Positions 23,431-36,372 of a DNA stretch of 64,000 nucleotides are shown here, in pieces. The stretch spans positions 4,960,001-5,024,000 of the forward strand of contig JABRWF010000002.1 in NCBI GenBank assembly GCA_018343915.1. The letters run 5' to 3'. Source of the stretch: Agroathelia rolfsii (taxonomy: Eukaryota > Basidiomycota > Agaricomycetes > Amylocorticiales > Amylocorticiaceae). The notes below the pieces were generated by a model. That model searched no databases and was not told the origin of the DNA. It saw nothing but the letters and a program-made list of their open reading frames with translations. Position 1 is the first letter of the stretch. Each line of letters starts with the position of its first letter. A program made the position numbers and the translations under genes.

Positions 23431-23943
23431 TTTTTTTTGATTAATTTATTTAGAGTCCTATCATGCTACTATGGCAAACCGAACTCCAGGGGATATCTTA
23501 GCTCTGAGCGGTGGCTGGTGGTAGGTGACTAAAGTGGGAGAGAGATAGTGGATGTGGTAAGGTAGTGTTTAGTATGTGATGGTGTGTGCGGCGGGAGGCT
23601 TGTTGACGCCTAGGGCGCGGAATCAGTTTCTAGGGCTGTGACAAAGGGAATAGCAGTGGAGAGAAAAAGCCGTATAGGAGGGAGTGGTGGTAGAAAAATA
23701 AAATAAAATAAAGTGAAAAGCCGTATGTAGAATGTTCCATGGCTGACAAACGTAGGCAGGAGGAAAGAGGAATTTACGGGGAAAACACGTGGCAACAACC
23801 CGCCGCACACACAGCACCTACATGGCACAGCACCTACCACACCCAGCTATACCCCTCCTACTTTAGTCACCTCCCACTGTTTTCCCGCTCAGAGCCAGGG
23901 CTCTCCTCTAGACTCCGGAGTTAAAATAAATTAATCAAAAAAA
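23431..23943. mobile_element. foldback (long-TIR) non-autonomous DNA element
   Basis: The two ends are inverted copies of each other. The outer TIR begins with a T-run and GATTAATTTATTT (left) and ends with the complement AAATAAATTAATC plus an A-run (right). The complementarity continues inward for roughly 170 bases per arm, including CTCTGAGCG...GTGACTAAAGT and a GTGTGCGGCGGG block at 23,583 matched by the inverted copy near 23,800. The spacer of about 170 bases has no coding capacity. ATAAC flanks both sides and may be the target duplication. A partial copy lies at 29,131-29,400. The family is not identified. Confidence 0.7.
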
Positions 23944-24803
23944 GCATAACTCACGTAGGCTTCATTACATGTGACTTTTGAGCTGAGTAGTTATCGATGA
24001 GCAATATCGCACATGATTGGAGCAACTGCTTGAATCATTACGTCATTGTCGGAAGTATATGAGTGTACTGAAAGGGGATAAGCACTTACCAAGTATGGAC
24101 TATCATCCCCATTAAGTTTTACGGGCCGGATCAAACCGGCGAACGGGGAGGGAGGGGTCGGCGATTTGGGCTTAGAGTAAATACTGGAGCTATGGTCAAA
24201 AATTTGCTTCCGCGACACCCCTTGGATGACGCGGCAGATTTGTGGCTGAGCAGACTGAACAACGATTTTGGTGTTCAGCGAACTCTGCCGCGTTGACTCT
24301 CACCGCAGCTTTCCTATTCTAGACGTCTGCCGGTACATTTGTCTGAGGGGATAGAGTAGACCACCTTAGCTCTGTACCATTACCAAATGACATTATTAAA
24401 TATCCTCGCCATTCTGATAGTGTTTATCAATCATGATTGACAGATGTGAGCGCATCTACCCCACCCCACTGATTACCTCTGAGTCCTCCATAACACGCCG
24501 CCCGGCTACTATGATCAGAAAGTGCTTTGCGCTTCTGCTCACCAATATTTTCCCATCTTAAAATGTGCCCTTATCCTGAATGACTTGGAACCTTCTCTGT
24601 CTGTTGAACCAATCTGGAATGTAACAAATGCCAGTGTCTCTACACTCATGCTATTGATACAGTCCAGGCCTGTTGTTCGAGTATCTAATGATCATCCTTG
24701 ATGCATATGACCGTCTTGATCATCGTAATACCGTATCCCATTGTTTCCATGGGCACCTTGAACACCTTACTTTGTACCCCTACCGCCAATAACACTTTTC
24801 GCA
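23944..24803. other. 5' flank of M3 copy 2, no gene seen
   Basis: No coding feature. From about 24,690 the sequence matches the 5' flanks of the other two M3 copies (16,070-16,191 and 44,240-44,359), so it was part of the duplicated unit. Confidence 0.5.
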
Positions 24804-27800
24804 ATGTCACTGGTCCCTTCCCAGGCTCCTCCGAAATGGGCTCATACCCCAGAAGAAGTTATACAATTCACTAATATAGAGATAGAGGCTCATCGTGCGG
24901 CTGAAGACAAGATTGCTAGCCCGAAAGAGGACGAATGTACGTTTGAAACAGTATGTACTTCGTGGGACTTTAACTCTGGAGGTATTCTGTACTAATAAGA
25001 TATTCCAAGGTCTTTGTAAGATTATATTGCCATTGACGTGACTGTCATTTGAGTTTGAGCTTTTCGTTGAATCATGGCATATCGTTTCTTCCAATGCAGG
25101 TGCCTTTGGCGATTGCCGAAGCACGTCTATATAACGGGACAGAGCCCCTCAAGTTCTATCAGAATGTTTCTTCCTCAGAAAAGCTGCGCGATGCTTCAAC
25201 CAGGTCGAGGTGCTTATTAAAGACTATCAGGTCGAGTCTGGCATGCGTCTGGATGTTTTCAAAGCCAAGACAGCTGCAGAGAGGAATATTAAGGTCTTGG
25301 GACGATGGGAAACGCTGTCCGCAGAAGTTAAACGACTTGTAGAGAGTATGCTGATCGATGGAAAGCGTGCTGGACTTGCACTTCCTAACGAGGAAAGAGA
25401 GGAGCTGGCAAGTCTTCAGAAGGAGCTCAACCAGGCTTGCGCCGAGTTTGCTGTAACTCTCAACTGATTTTAGCTATATTAGTGATACTGATTACTCTTT
25501 TTATCCAGAAAAATACAAATGAGGAGAATGTAAGCTTTGCCTTATTTCCATAGAATCATCCCGACAATAGTCAATACATATATTATAGGGATTCTTGACT
25601 TTCACCGAGGAACAGCTCAAGGGTGTTCCGGAAGATTCAATGTCTGGATATACCAAGCACGACAAAGGTACCGAGGTTACCTATGATGTCACCTTCAAGG
25701 TATGGTCCCACTTAGCGTTGCGTTAGATACCTTTATCTGATTCTTGCCTAGTTACCGGATTATTCTCCTGTTGTCGCACACGCCCAGGCAAGAGAGAGCT
25801 TGTTTCTGACGAGAATATTCACCCTTGACGCATATTTCAGCATCCAGAAACGCGTCGTACGGCATATGAAGCGTACAAAGGTCGTCTGCAAGCTAATATC
25901 CCGCTGTTGGAGAAGGTACTCAGTCTTCGTCGTAAGATTGCCAATTTACTTGGATATTCTTCATGGGCAGGTACGTCAATTTTAGTTGTTTACACTCTGT
26001 GTCGTCGACTCTGATACTTTTCGGTAATATCAACACCAGACTACAGACTACGTCACTGAAGTGAAATTAGTCAAGAATGCCCAAGGTGTCGCAGACGTAT
26101 GTCCTCAGTTTTTTTTTTCTCATATGATCGCACCTGGCAAATACTTCATATCATGCGTCACTAGTTCCTGGGAGAACTTCAAACAAAACTTGCTCCTATT
26201 GGCTAGAAAGACATCTCCGACCTCTTAGCGCTCAAAAGAAAAGAATATGCCTTACTGAATCTCCCTTTCGAGGGCCAACTTTACAACTGGGACCATAACT
26301 ACTACAACCGGCTATGTACTGAGAAAGCGCACCAGCTTAACAGCACACTCGTACAAGAGTACTTCCCCGTCTCCTTTGTCGTTCCTGCTGTACTCGACAT
26401 CTACCAGAACCTTCTCGGTGTGCGGTTTGAAGAGGTCAAGCCTGGTTAGTCGGCTCTGTGGCATCCCGAGGCAAAACAGTTTGCGATATAGAATAAGGGC
26501 GGTAAGGATAGCGAAGGGTTCCTTGGGTGGTGCTATCTGGACCTTTTCCCCCGAGGTGAGATGCGGTGTCCAATGAGAGGTCGCCTATATTGAATGCATT
26601 AATGATGTGATTTTGTACAGAGAATAAGTATCCTAGTGTGGCTATGTGGCCTTTGATCTCGGGATATAACAAGCCGGATGGGACGAGGAGCTATCCTTTG
26701 GTAGCGATGGTCGCCGACCTTGCTAAGCCGAAGCCTGATTGTCCAGCGTTCATGAGCCATAGTACGTCTCTCTTCTTCGACCATCTTGCTCAAAGTGTTA
26801 AAAGTTAGTGGTAATGGTGTAATGTAGACTACTTATAATCTACTAGTTACCTATTTAAAAGACAACTAACTTACTTGTTTGAAAAGTTAATGGTCTGTGG
26901 TGTTATAGGTCTAAAGGCAATAAAACCTATTTGTGAAAGCAATTAGTAACTCTGTTACACCTAAGTTAAGACTGTAGCCGGTGTCCCTTTGAGATTACCT
27001 ACTTGTTTTCCCTTTAGGAAAGGCTTGTTGTCTTATAGTAGACTTAGTAAGTCTATTAGTGAAGTTAGTACTCTAGGAGCTAGTCTTGTAGACTATTTAA
27101 CTTACTATTTTTGAGTGAAATAACTTGTCATTTCCAGCCAAATTTGCTGGTGCTTATATAATACAAAATATTCTAATTTCTACAAGATTAGTAAGCTAAT
27201 CCTGTGCTTATCTAATCTGCTTAGTAAGAAGGATTACTTACAAATCAGCTTATAAATCAGCTTAGTAATATTCCTATTTGCTGAATAATATGCTTGGTAA
27301 GCAATCTGTGTGCTTAGTAAGTAATTTGTATAGTATTAGTAAGTGAAAGTATCTATTGATCTTAATATTCTATTATTAGATCTGTATTAGTAATATTTTA
27401 TAAATATTACTAATATTATGAATTTGCTTAGTAAATATTTTGGTGATTTATAAGCAAGGATCTAGGGTGTGAAAAATCAATTAGTAATATTCACAATGAT
27501 TATTTAGAAATGAATATTTAAATGGAATTGTTTAATATTTATGAAAAGATATTCATAAATGATAAAGTCAAGTGACTTTAGATATGATAATCTTATCTCT
27601 GATAAGATTAGATATAATGAAATATTGAAAATATTAAATAAAAGAATATATGTATATTATTTCAATGAATATATGCGTGTAAAGAATTGTTAATATCTCA
27701 ATAATGAACAGTTGTAAAATCATGAAATAAATAATCATGTATGACATGATGTTAGATGATTATTTGAAGTATTCATTGGAATTATTGGAAAGATATGAAG

Positions 27801-28780
27801 CCTGTAAATATTCAATCTTTCAACACAAAGAAGTTGTTTTGGTCTAAAACTTCTACTCATTCAGATAGCATTGTTTTATTCTTTCACGAGATAGGACATA
27901 TTTTCCACAATCTTCTGAGCAAGACCAAGTACGGCCGATTCCACGAGGTGAATATAACACATGACTTTAAGGAAGCGCCGTCGCAGATACTCAAAAACTG
28001 GTGTTTTAAGCCCAAAGTGCTTAAGATGTTAAGCCACTACAAGACACAGGAGCCATTGCCGTTGGAATTGATCACCAAAATCATCGACTAGTGCATCTGT
28101 TATTGTATCCTCTTGGTGTGAAGTTGGCTATATAAACTTTTAAAACAGTCGATACATTCACATGGGACTCTTTTATTTTCAATAGGTGTTCTATTCAAAA
28201 TTCAACCTTGAAATCCACACAGATCAGGGTGAGTTGTATTCTTTTCTTTGAAATAATCATCTCATTCATTGTGAGTAGAGCCGGAGGATTATACTAAGCT
28301 ATGGAATAAACTCCGCAAGGAGATATTCATGATTAAGAACGGTAAGCATATACCAGGCTAGGCAGGTTTATATCACATCTTTGGAGGAGGATATGATGTT
28401 GGGTACGTGGGCGCATTTTTTTTATTGTTTTCCCTATCAGCTTCTATAGTTAGTCTCTCATCTTCATTTTTTTTTCTATTTGTTTTAGTTTATACGGATA
28501 TATATACTGCTTTGTGTTTGCTATGGATATGTATACCACTGTATTCAAAGGAAACCTCCTGGACCTGGCATGTGGTAAAAGATATTGTGATAGTATCCTA
28601 AGTGTTGGTGGAAGTAGAGATGACATAGATTTGCTGAAGGTACAGTAGATTTGCCTGTATCCTTTTGTACCTGTTTTCAACCATCCATTTATTTTCATTT
28701 TCATCTTACTTAGGAATTACTGGGCCGTCCCCCTAATTCAAAAGCGTTCTTGGAGTAGCTATTTGGCTTACAAGTCTAAG
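24804..28780 (+). pseudogene. PRD1: M3 metallopeptidase (saccharolysin/MepB type), copy 2, interrupted by an LTR
   Basis: Exon order matches copy 1, from the start MSLVPSQAPPKW at 24,804 to the terminal exon near 28,735-28,780. The first exon is clean, and the N-terminal helical exon (25,141-25,467) is nearly so. Lesions include TAG within the exon at about 26,204, TAG at 26,446-26,448 (GGT TAG TCG), TAG in the exon near 28,360 and TAG at 28,755-28,757. A 1,030-base solo LTR is inserted at 26,796, in the intron before the zinc-site exon. The zinc motif reads HEIGH (HExxH retained). The sequence beyond the LTR has lost more CpG and picked up more transitions than the part before it. Confidence 0.87.
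26796..27825 (+). mobile_element. solo LTR, family C (1,030 bp)
   Basis: The termini are TGTTAAAAG and CTTTCAACA, an imperfect inverted repeat with TG...CA ends. It is flanked by a perfect 5-base duplication CAAAG (26,791-26,795 and 27,826-27,830). It shares internal blocks with 36,373-37,260, 44,461-45,321 and 45,477-48,244 but is longer and more diverged. It has no coding capacity. TG...CA ends with a 5-base duplication fit a solo LTR better than a DNA-transposon MITE. Orientation is arbitrary. Confidence 0.8.
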
Positions 28781-29130
28781 GTATCAAATAAGGTTAAAGT
28801 GTGTTTATTTAATCAGAGAGTCAAATCATGACATCAACATAAGATCTATGTAAATAGAACAATAGAAAGAGTCAAAAACCGTACCGAATTACTTATGTCT
28901 GCCCATAGCTATATGTATTAATTACCATTCCATTGTATAATGCACTTCATCAAGAAATGAAAGTTCATTACACAGTTTTGATGGCCATTTATCAATGAAC
29001 ACTGGTGGACAGGCCCTGGGAGCCTCCTAAAGGGATCCTAGAGGAGCTAACATGAGTGAATAACCATACAAGTGTAGATGTAGGTACATGAGGTAGCCAC
29101 ACGGCCCTATATACTAGGCTTATCATGTAA
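28781..29130. other. 3' flank of M3 copy 2, no gene seen
   Basis: The first ~200 bases resemble the 3' flank of copy 1 (19,146-19,330) at low identity. Nothing else is recognisable. Confidence 0.4.
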
Positions 29131-29400
29131 CTCTCTATTTTTTGATTAATTTATTTATAGTCCTATCATGCTACTATAGTAAACCGGATTCCAGGGGATA
29201 TCCTGGCTCTGGGCAAAAACTGTTGAGAGGTGACTAAAGTGTGAAAAAGAAGATGGGTGGGGTAGGTGGTGTCTGGTGAATAATGTGCACGGCATATATG
29301 AAGTCAGTGCCTAGGACACAGTGACAGACGCAGCTGGAAGCATAAGGGAAAAAAAAAAGAAAGAAAATCATGCTCTATAAACATCCTCTATCCACAGCCC
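29131..29400. mobile_element. partial foldback element (left arm and centre)
   Basis: It matches the left arm and spacer of the foldback element at 23,431, starting with the same T-run and GATTAATTTATTT and running through CCAGGGGATATC and GTGACTAAAGT. The right arm is not found downstream. Confidence 0.65.
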
Positions 29401-30210
29401 CCAAAATATCCAAATCCTTCAAAACACTTTCCATAATGCTACATAGTCACCTGTGCTGAGACTTAGTAAGAGGTGGAATAAATCTGGTTATGCAAAAATT
29501 GGTTAGGCCTTGCTCAGCCCATATAGGAAAGGATATGAGCTGTCTGAATCTTCAACAATAAGGGTAGGGCAAGATTGCATGAGTGTGTGGTAGTTGGTGT
29601 GGTAGAATGCTTGAGCTGGCAAGTACCAGACAAGAGGTAGGGAGGGGCACAAGGGCAAGGTGTGCACCACGCAGCCTCAAGTGCAAGTTAGCCAGGCTGA
29701 CACATGGTGTGCGACCATGGCACAACCAGCAACCCCAGGACTAGGCAGGAACTATCAGTCGTAGGCTGGGCGACCTTCTAAGAAATGGGTGGGTAGGAGT
29801 ACCAACAGCGGCCCATAAAACAGAGGGCACGACAGCCGCTAGTGGTGGTACAAGTGAAAGAAGGTGCATCACGTGACCATCTAATCCTATCATCTGACCC
29901 CTTTAGGGTCACTCCTACCCTTGGACCTACTGGTCCACTGGCTACTTGTATGCATAGGATATGCATCATTTAAATTTTATTCTATGCCTACTCCTCAATA
30001 GTAGAAATACTAGCACTCAGCCTTCAAGCAATAAGGAAATCAAGAGATTTAAAAGGTATATAAGATCATACCGGTATAATCTTTATTGAGGACAACAAAC
30101 ATTTACTAGTGAGCAAAACATTATAAAGTCATTGTCTAGTCTAAACTTGTAATGGGTACAATCTCCTATACATGCTGATATAAGACAGGCAATAGCACTT
30201 AGGCCAAAGG
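29401..30210. other. no recognisable feature
   Basis: A mixed-composition stretch between the foldback fragment and the first LTR. No ORF with a recognisable domain. 29,600-29,900 is more GC-rich than its surroundings, with a GC content closer to the gene regions. Confidence 0.4.
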
Positions 30211-31197
30211 TGTTACAAGTCACTTGTTGTATTATAAATTTATTTAAGATTTTTCATTATTTTTCTAATTTTTCTCTAATTTTTCTCTAATTTTTGGTAT
30301 ATAATATATATATTACATAAGCAAATATTACATAAGTACTTTAATGACTAAGCAAAGTCATGTGATCAGTCATTATATGACTGGCCATCATGTAACTACT
30401 AGTTATATAACTTATTATATAAGCAGGTCTAGAGCATAGGTCTAGAATATGATACCATCATAGACTCACTATAGTATAGTATTGCATTGTACTTAGCACC
30501 TTTGTACACAGACCATATACTAGTGTATAGACTAGGTAGAAATAGTATATAACTCTATAGTGTCTCTATCTGAAGACCCCAGATTTATTCTCTTTGTCTT
30601 TAGGTAAGCATAATAGTGCTTTATATCTAATAAATAGCTAATATAATAAACTTTGTCTTTAGAGTCCCCTCACTCTAGGCCTACAGAGCCTATCCCTATC
30701 TCTCTCTCTCTCTCTCTTTCCCCCACTAAATCCTCTTAGCTCAGTGCTAGGAGGTTATAGGTATGCTCTATACTACTTACAGAAGAGACAAGCTCAGTAC
30801 AAGTCTCTATGCATATATAAGACAGGTCTAGCCCTCATGGTGACCATTTGCATTCACAAAAACACAACTAAATATAGTGCTCAGTGTACCTAAGTAAACA
30901 AAGGCTAGCCCTGCATTTATCAAGGTTAAGAGACCCTGCATGCCTATTTGTATATACAAAAAACTTTGTGTCTCAATAGTAGACCTTGCTTGAAGACTTA
31001 GCAAGTCTAGAGTAAAGCCTGGTGATCAGCAAGCTTAGGATTAAGTGAGAACAAAGACAGCACATAAGGTATATCTACTCTTGCATCCTAGGCCTTGGGA
31101 GTTGTAAAACAGCCATTATAGGCTACCCTGTACCTTACAGGGGTTAACGTAGGTTCTGGTTGAGTTTTAGTAATAAAAGTCTAGTGTGCTCTTGACA
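30211..31197 (+). mobile_element. LTR of chromovirus family A (987 bp)
   Basis: It starts TGTTACAAGTCA, ends CTCTTGACA, and is the same length (987 bp) as the LTR at 31,573. It is followed directly by the TTAGAATAAATCTC leader that also follows the next LTR. It belongs to the Ty3/Gypsy family described below. Confidence 0.85.
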
Positions 31198-31572
31198 TTA
31201 GAATAAATCTCTCCTTTCTGTACTAGCTACTCTATGCACTAGAGGTAGTGTTATAAGCCATATTATTTTGAGCAAAAAACAGTTACCATAAATTTTAAGT
31301 AGACTACTATAGTCATTTTATATACAAAAAGTAGTAGCCTTTATCTTTAAACATTTCTTATTCTTGGGAGTATTCTTGGCTAGATTGCAAGTAGTATTAG
31401 TATCCATAGTTGCATTGGTTTTTTCAAGCTATTAAAGGGAACATCACCTAAGTAGATAGACAAAAAAGACTCTGATTGCTATAAGTAGCCCAAGATAAGA
31501 AAATACATTTAGTAGAAATAGGCCTAGCTCAAAAAGCAATAAAAACTTTTATTTTTATATAAAATTACCTTG
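31198..31572 (+). mobile_element. truncated family A leader between two LTRs
   Basis: It repeats the start of the internal region that follows the second LTR (32,560-32,935) and then stops at the next LTR. This is consistent with one element inserted into the leader of an older one, or with LTR-LTR recombination. Confidence 0.7.
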
Positions 31573-32954
31573 TGTTACGAGTCAATCTATGTACTATAAA
31601 TTTATTTAGAATTTCTTATTATTTTTCTGAATTTTTCCTGATTTTTCTCGATTTTTTGGTATATAATATGTATATTACATAATCAGACATTATATAAGCA
31701 CTCTGATGACTAAGCAAGTTATATAACTAGTCATTATATGACTGGCTATTATGTGACTACTAGTTATGTAACATATTATGTAAGCAAGGCCTAGAGCATA
31801 GGTTTAGACTATAACATCATTATAGATTCATTATAATACAATATCACATTATACTTAGTATTACTATGCACAGACTATGTACCAGGTGTACAGACCAGGT
31901 AGAATTAGTATATAACCCTATAGTGTCTCTACCTGAAGACCCCAGATTTGTTCTCTTTGTCTTCAGGTAAGCATAGTAGTACTTTATATTAAATAGTTGA
32001 CTAATATAATAAAAAAAACTTTGTCTTCAGAGTCACTACACTCTAGGCTTATAGAGCCTGTCCCCCCTCTCTTTCTCTCTCCCCCATAAAATCCTCCCTG
32101 CTTTGTACTAAGAGGTAATAGGTATGCTCTATACTACCTATTGTTTAGAGGCTACTTAGTGCTTCTCTATATATATACTGCATAATACAGGCTTAGGCTT
32201 TGTACTAGCCACTTGCAGTTGTTAATCACAAAATCATAGTGCTAAGTGCACCTAAGTAAACAAAGGCTTGCCCTACGTTTATCAAGGCTAAGAGACCCTG
32301 TACACCTATTTGTATATACAAGAAACCTTGTGCCTCAACAGTAGACCTTGCTTGAAGACTTTGCAAGTCTAGAGTAAAGCTTAGTGATCAGCAAGCTCAG
32401 AGTTGAGTGAGAATAAAGATAGCACACAAGGTGTGTCTATCCTTGTATTCTAGGCCTTGGGAGTTATAAAACAGCCATTATAGGCTACTCCGCACCTTAC
32501 AGGGGTTAACATAGGCTCTAGTTGAGTTTTAGTGGCAAGAGGCAGGTATGCTCTTAACATTAGAATAAATCTCTCTCTTCTGTGCTAGTTACTCCATACA
32601 CTAGAGATGGTGTAGTAAGCCACATTATTTTGAGCAAAAAACAATTACCATAAAAAGCTTGAAGTAGACTACCATGGTTATTTTACATATAAAAGTAGTA
32701 GTTCTCTATTTTGCACTTTTCTTGTTTTTGGGAGTATTCTTGGCCAGATTACAAGTGGTATTAGTATCCATGGTTGTATTGGTTTTTTCAAGCTATTAAA
32801 GGGAACATCACCCAAGTGGATAGACAAAAAAGACTCTAGTTGCTACAAGTAGCCCAAAAACAAGTAAAAACTTTAGTAGAATTAGGCCTAGCTTAAAGGG
32901 CAAAAACAAAATTTTTATTGTACAAATCACTTTAGGAGTCTCTAGTAACTACTG

Positions 32955-34290
32955 TTGAGCTTGCCCACCATTTCACACCAAGACTATAACTCTAGTCAAA
33001 CCCCAGAGGAAGAAAGTGGTGAAGATACCTCTTTGGGAGAATATAAATCCTCTGATGAAGAAAATCCCACTTTCTTACCCCCTTTCCCTTTTGCGCAAAC
33101 CTCTGCTCTACTAACCCTATTTACCCCATGTTCACAAACTCCAATGGCCGAACAACCTCAGCCCCCGGCACCCGTAACCAATGCAGAATTACTCCAAATA
33201 CTGGTGGCAAACTAAACCACTATGATGCAGTGGATTCAGAACCAGTAAGAGTCCCAGACCAAACCTAAAGAAATTAGTCATCCACCACCAATCTTTAATG
33301 GACAATAGATTAACTTCTATCTATTTGTCCAAAAGTTTCAGGCCCACCTCAAACCCAACCCTAGGGTGTATATAACTAAGGAAGAAAAAGTCAAGTATCT
33401 TTTGGGCTTGATAGTAGATGGTGCAACAGCATGGTCTAGCTTATGGTATAATGAGATAAGATGTGCAGGAGAAGGGACAAGGGCAGAAGGACTAGTAATG
33501 TTTACCAAAGTACTTTGAAGTTTCAAGACATTATTTGGAGCTTTTGATGAAAAGGTTGCAGCAAGAGATTAGCTGCAAAATCTCAGGCAGGGATCTACCT
33601 CTACTAGGAACTTTGGGATGGCTTTTATGCTATTAGGAAGGAGAACAGGGTTATTAGATGATGACCTTAGGGAAAAATATTTGGAAAAGATGAATATCAA
33701 ACTTAGGCATATTATCACAGGTTGGGACAGAGATATATCCACACTCTAACTTCTTATGAGTGCTGCATACAATGCAGAAGTAAACCTCATGAAGGAAGAG
33801 ATGTTGTCTAATAGGAGATATTGGTACAACAATAACCCATAAATAGATCTCCAGCACAGTAATCCAGATACTATGGATATTTCTGCAACAATCTTGGGAG
33901 GGAAACCCAAGCCATCAAAAAACCCATTTGTGAGTGCAGAATCTGCTCAGCAATCCTCCCTGTTGCAAGTAGCTGCAATGCAAAATCAACCTACTACAAT
34001 ATCTAACAACCCCTTCTAAAAAAATGACATTGTATGTTACAACTGTCAGAAGAAGGGGCATATTGCATGGGATTGTCGAAGCCCCAAAGTAGACAGGGTT
34101 AAGTCCAATAACCCATTCCAAAAAGTAGCTATGGCTTCATCAATGACACCAACACCAACACTGGCAGTGGATGGCCAGAATTCATACACCATAACTCAGT
34201 AAGACATGTTCAACATGCTACAAGAACAGGGCCAAATAATTGCAGCCCTTAAGGATAAACTGGGTTTTTAGAGTGGTCAGAGTATAAAGC
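32955..34290 (+). pseudogene. gag of chromovirus copy 1
   Basis: It starts MSLPTISHQDYN and encodes a Ty3/Gypsy Gag with the retrotransposon capsid region around 33,280-33,830 and one CCHC knuckle near 34,035-34,080. At least eight in-frame TAG or TAA codons interrupt it. At several of these the second element keeps CAG, CAA or TGG. Confidence 0.8.
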
Positions 34291-34369
34291 CAATGCTTCT
34301 GACCAATACATACAAAATAGAATTTCCTCCCTCTCTACTTCTTCTTTTTTGATTTCTTCCTCTTCCATA

Positions 34370-36372
34370 TATGGTGTAAATGGATAACACCTAAAGATTC
34401 TTTTAATGTTTCATGGACATTTTTCTACACTCTCTGTATTAGCAATAATTGATTCTAGTGCTTCTTTCACATTTATTAATAAAAAATTTGTAGATAAAAA
34501 CAAAATAAAAACTTTAAAATTACAAAAACAAATTCCTCTGTATAATATAGACAATTCACCAAATGCAATTGGATTCATTTCTAAATATATAATTTTTTTA
34601 ACCCAAATTGGTACAGAATGGCAACATTTAGTCTTTCTAGTAGTAGATATTGGTATAGAAGATGTAATCTTAGGTATTAATTGGCTACAATTAGAAAACC
34701 CCCTTATCAATTGGAAAAAAGGATATATTACTCTAATAGACAATTTGCTAAAAGATAAGGAATATAAAAAAATTAAAAAAATCATAAAAGATGAGGATTC
34801 TCCTCTATGACTAGCTGCAACCCTGGGTTTGCCACCCTAATACCAAAAGCATGCCAAGGTCTTTTCGGAAATAGACTCCCAATGCTTCCTAACTAGCAAA
34901 CCATATGACCATAAAATTGAACTAGTAGAAGAAGCAGAGATGAAAAGAGCAAAGGTATACCCACTATCAATCCTAGAATTAAAAGAGTTGGATACATACT
35001 TAGAAGAGAATCTAGCCAAGGGATATATAAGAAAATCTCAAAGCCCCTATGTGTTAAGAGTACACCTAACTCTTGCCACCAAAACTCAACCAGTGCCTAC
35101 GTAAACCTCTCTAAGATGTGAGGTAGCCTGTAATAGCTGTTTTACAACTCCCAAGGCCTAGGATACATAGGTATACATGCCTTATACCCTGTCTTAACTA
35201 TCACTCACTTCAGAGTGTTCCAGTCACTAAGCTTTACTCCAAGTTTACTGAACTTTCAAGCGAGGTCTACTATCACAACACCAAAGATCTTGTGTGTGCT
35301 AATAGGGGTGCAGGATATCTTAACTATGACAAGTTCAGAGCAAAGTCTTTACTTGCTTGAGTGTACTAAGCACTATATGGGTTGTGTTATTGTGGATGCA
35401 AATGGTCACTATAAGGGCTAGACCTATCTTATGCACATACACAGGAGTAGCACTAAGCAAACTCCTACTATAAGCAGTACTAAGCATGCTTATAACCCCT
35501 AAGCACAGAGCAAAGAGGATTTTGTGAGGGAGAGTGGAAAAGGGGAGATAGGGACTCTGAAGACAAAGTATTATTATGTTAGCTAACTATTAAATATAAA
35601 GCACTACTTGTACTTACCTAAAGATAAAGAGAACAAATCTGGGGTCTTCAGGTAAAAACACTACAGGGTTATATACTAATTCTACCTGGTCTGTATACTT
35701 GGTATATGGTCTGTGCATGGTAATGCTAAGTATAATGTGATATTGCACCATAATGAGTCTATAATGATGTCATAGTCTAGACCTGTGCTCTAGGCCTTAC
35801 TTACATAATATGTTATATGACTAGTGGTCACATGAGGGCCAGTCATATGATGACTAGTCACATGACTTGCTTAGTTATTAGAGTGCTTATATAATGTCTG
35901 ATTATGTAATATATATATTATATACCAAAAAATTGAGAAAAATCAGGAAAAATTCGGAAAAATAATAAGAAATTCTAAATAAATTTATAGTACATAGATC
36001 AACTTGTAACACTATGCCTCCCTATTTTTCTTTATCCCTAAAAAGAATAGGAAACTTAGGTCTATAGTGGATTATTGCAAATTAAATAATATCACTATAA
36101 AAAATTCTTATCCACTTCTACTCATCTCTTCCATTATTGATGAACTCTCAAGGGCAAGGATATTTACTAAACTAGATTTATGATGGGGGTATAACAATGT
36201 ACTTATAAAAGAAGGACACCAAGAGCAAGTAGTATTCATAACTCCTTGCAGATTATTCAAACCCCTAGTAATGACATTTAGTCTATGCAATGCCCCAGCC
36301 ACATTCCAAGCTATGATGAACAAAATATTAGCAGACCTAATCACACAAGGATTAGTGTATGTATATATAGAC
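34370..36372 (+). pseudogene. protease and 5' part of reverse transcriptase, chromovirus copy 1
   Basis: The protease domain has FIDSSASFTFINKKF-like spacing, with Ser in place of the active-site Gly, and keeps the later ILGINWL motif. The RT linker and fingers follow (KSQSPYV, then after the inserted LTR FFFIPKKN and VDYCKLN). It ends at VYVYID, the first half of the RT catalytic motif, where the next insertion lies. Confidence 0.75.
35052..36011 (-). mobile_element. solo LTR, family A, inserted in the RT of copy 1 (960 bp)
   Basis: It is in reverse orientation, with ends TGTTAAGAG and CTTGTAACA on the plus strand. It is flanked by a perfect 5-base duplication CTATG (35,047-35,051 and 36,012-36,016) that splits the RT reading frame between SPYV and the continuation. 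This shows directly how long the family A LTR is and where it ends. Confidence 0.9.

Larger units (their letters stand above)
31573..36372 (+). mobile_element. Ty3/Gypsy chromovirus copy 1 (5' LTR, gag, protease, start of RT; truncated)
   Basis: The 5' LTR is 31,573-32,559. The internal region starts with a gag-like frame near 32,955 and a CCHC zinc knuckle (CYNCQKKGHIAWDC) near 34,035. It continues with a protease-like frame (34,406-34,810) where the active-site triad reads DSS, then the start of reverse transcriptase, which continues after an inserted LTR at 35,052-36,011. The RT ends at 36,372 where a family C LTR begins, so RNase H, integrase and the 3' LTR are missing. Gag contains many stops at positions where copy 2 has CAG, CAA or TGG. 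The element is inactive. Confidence 0.85.
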
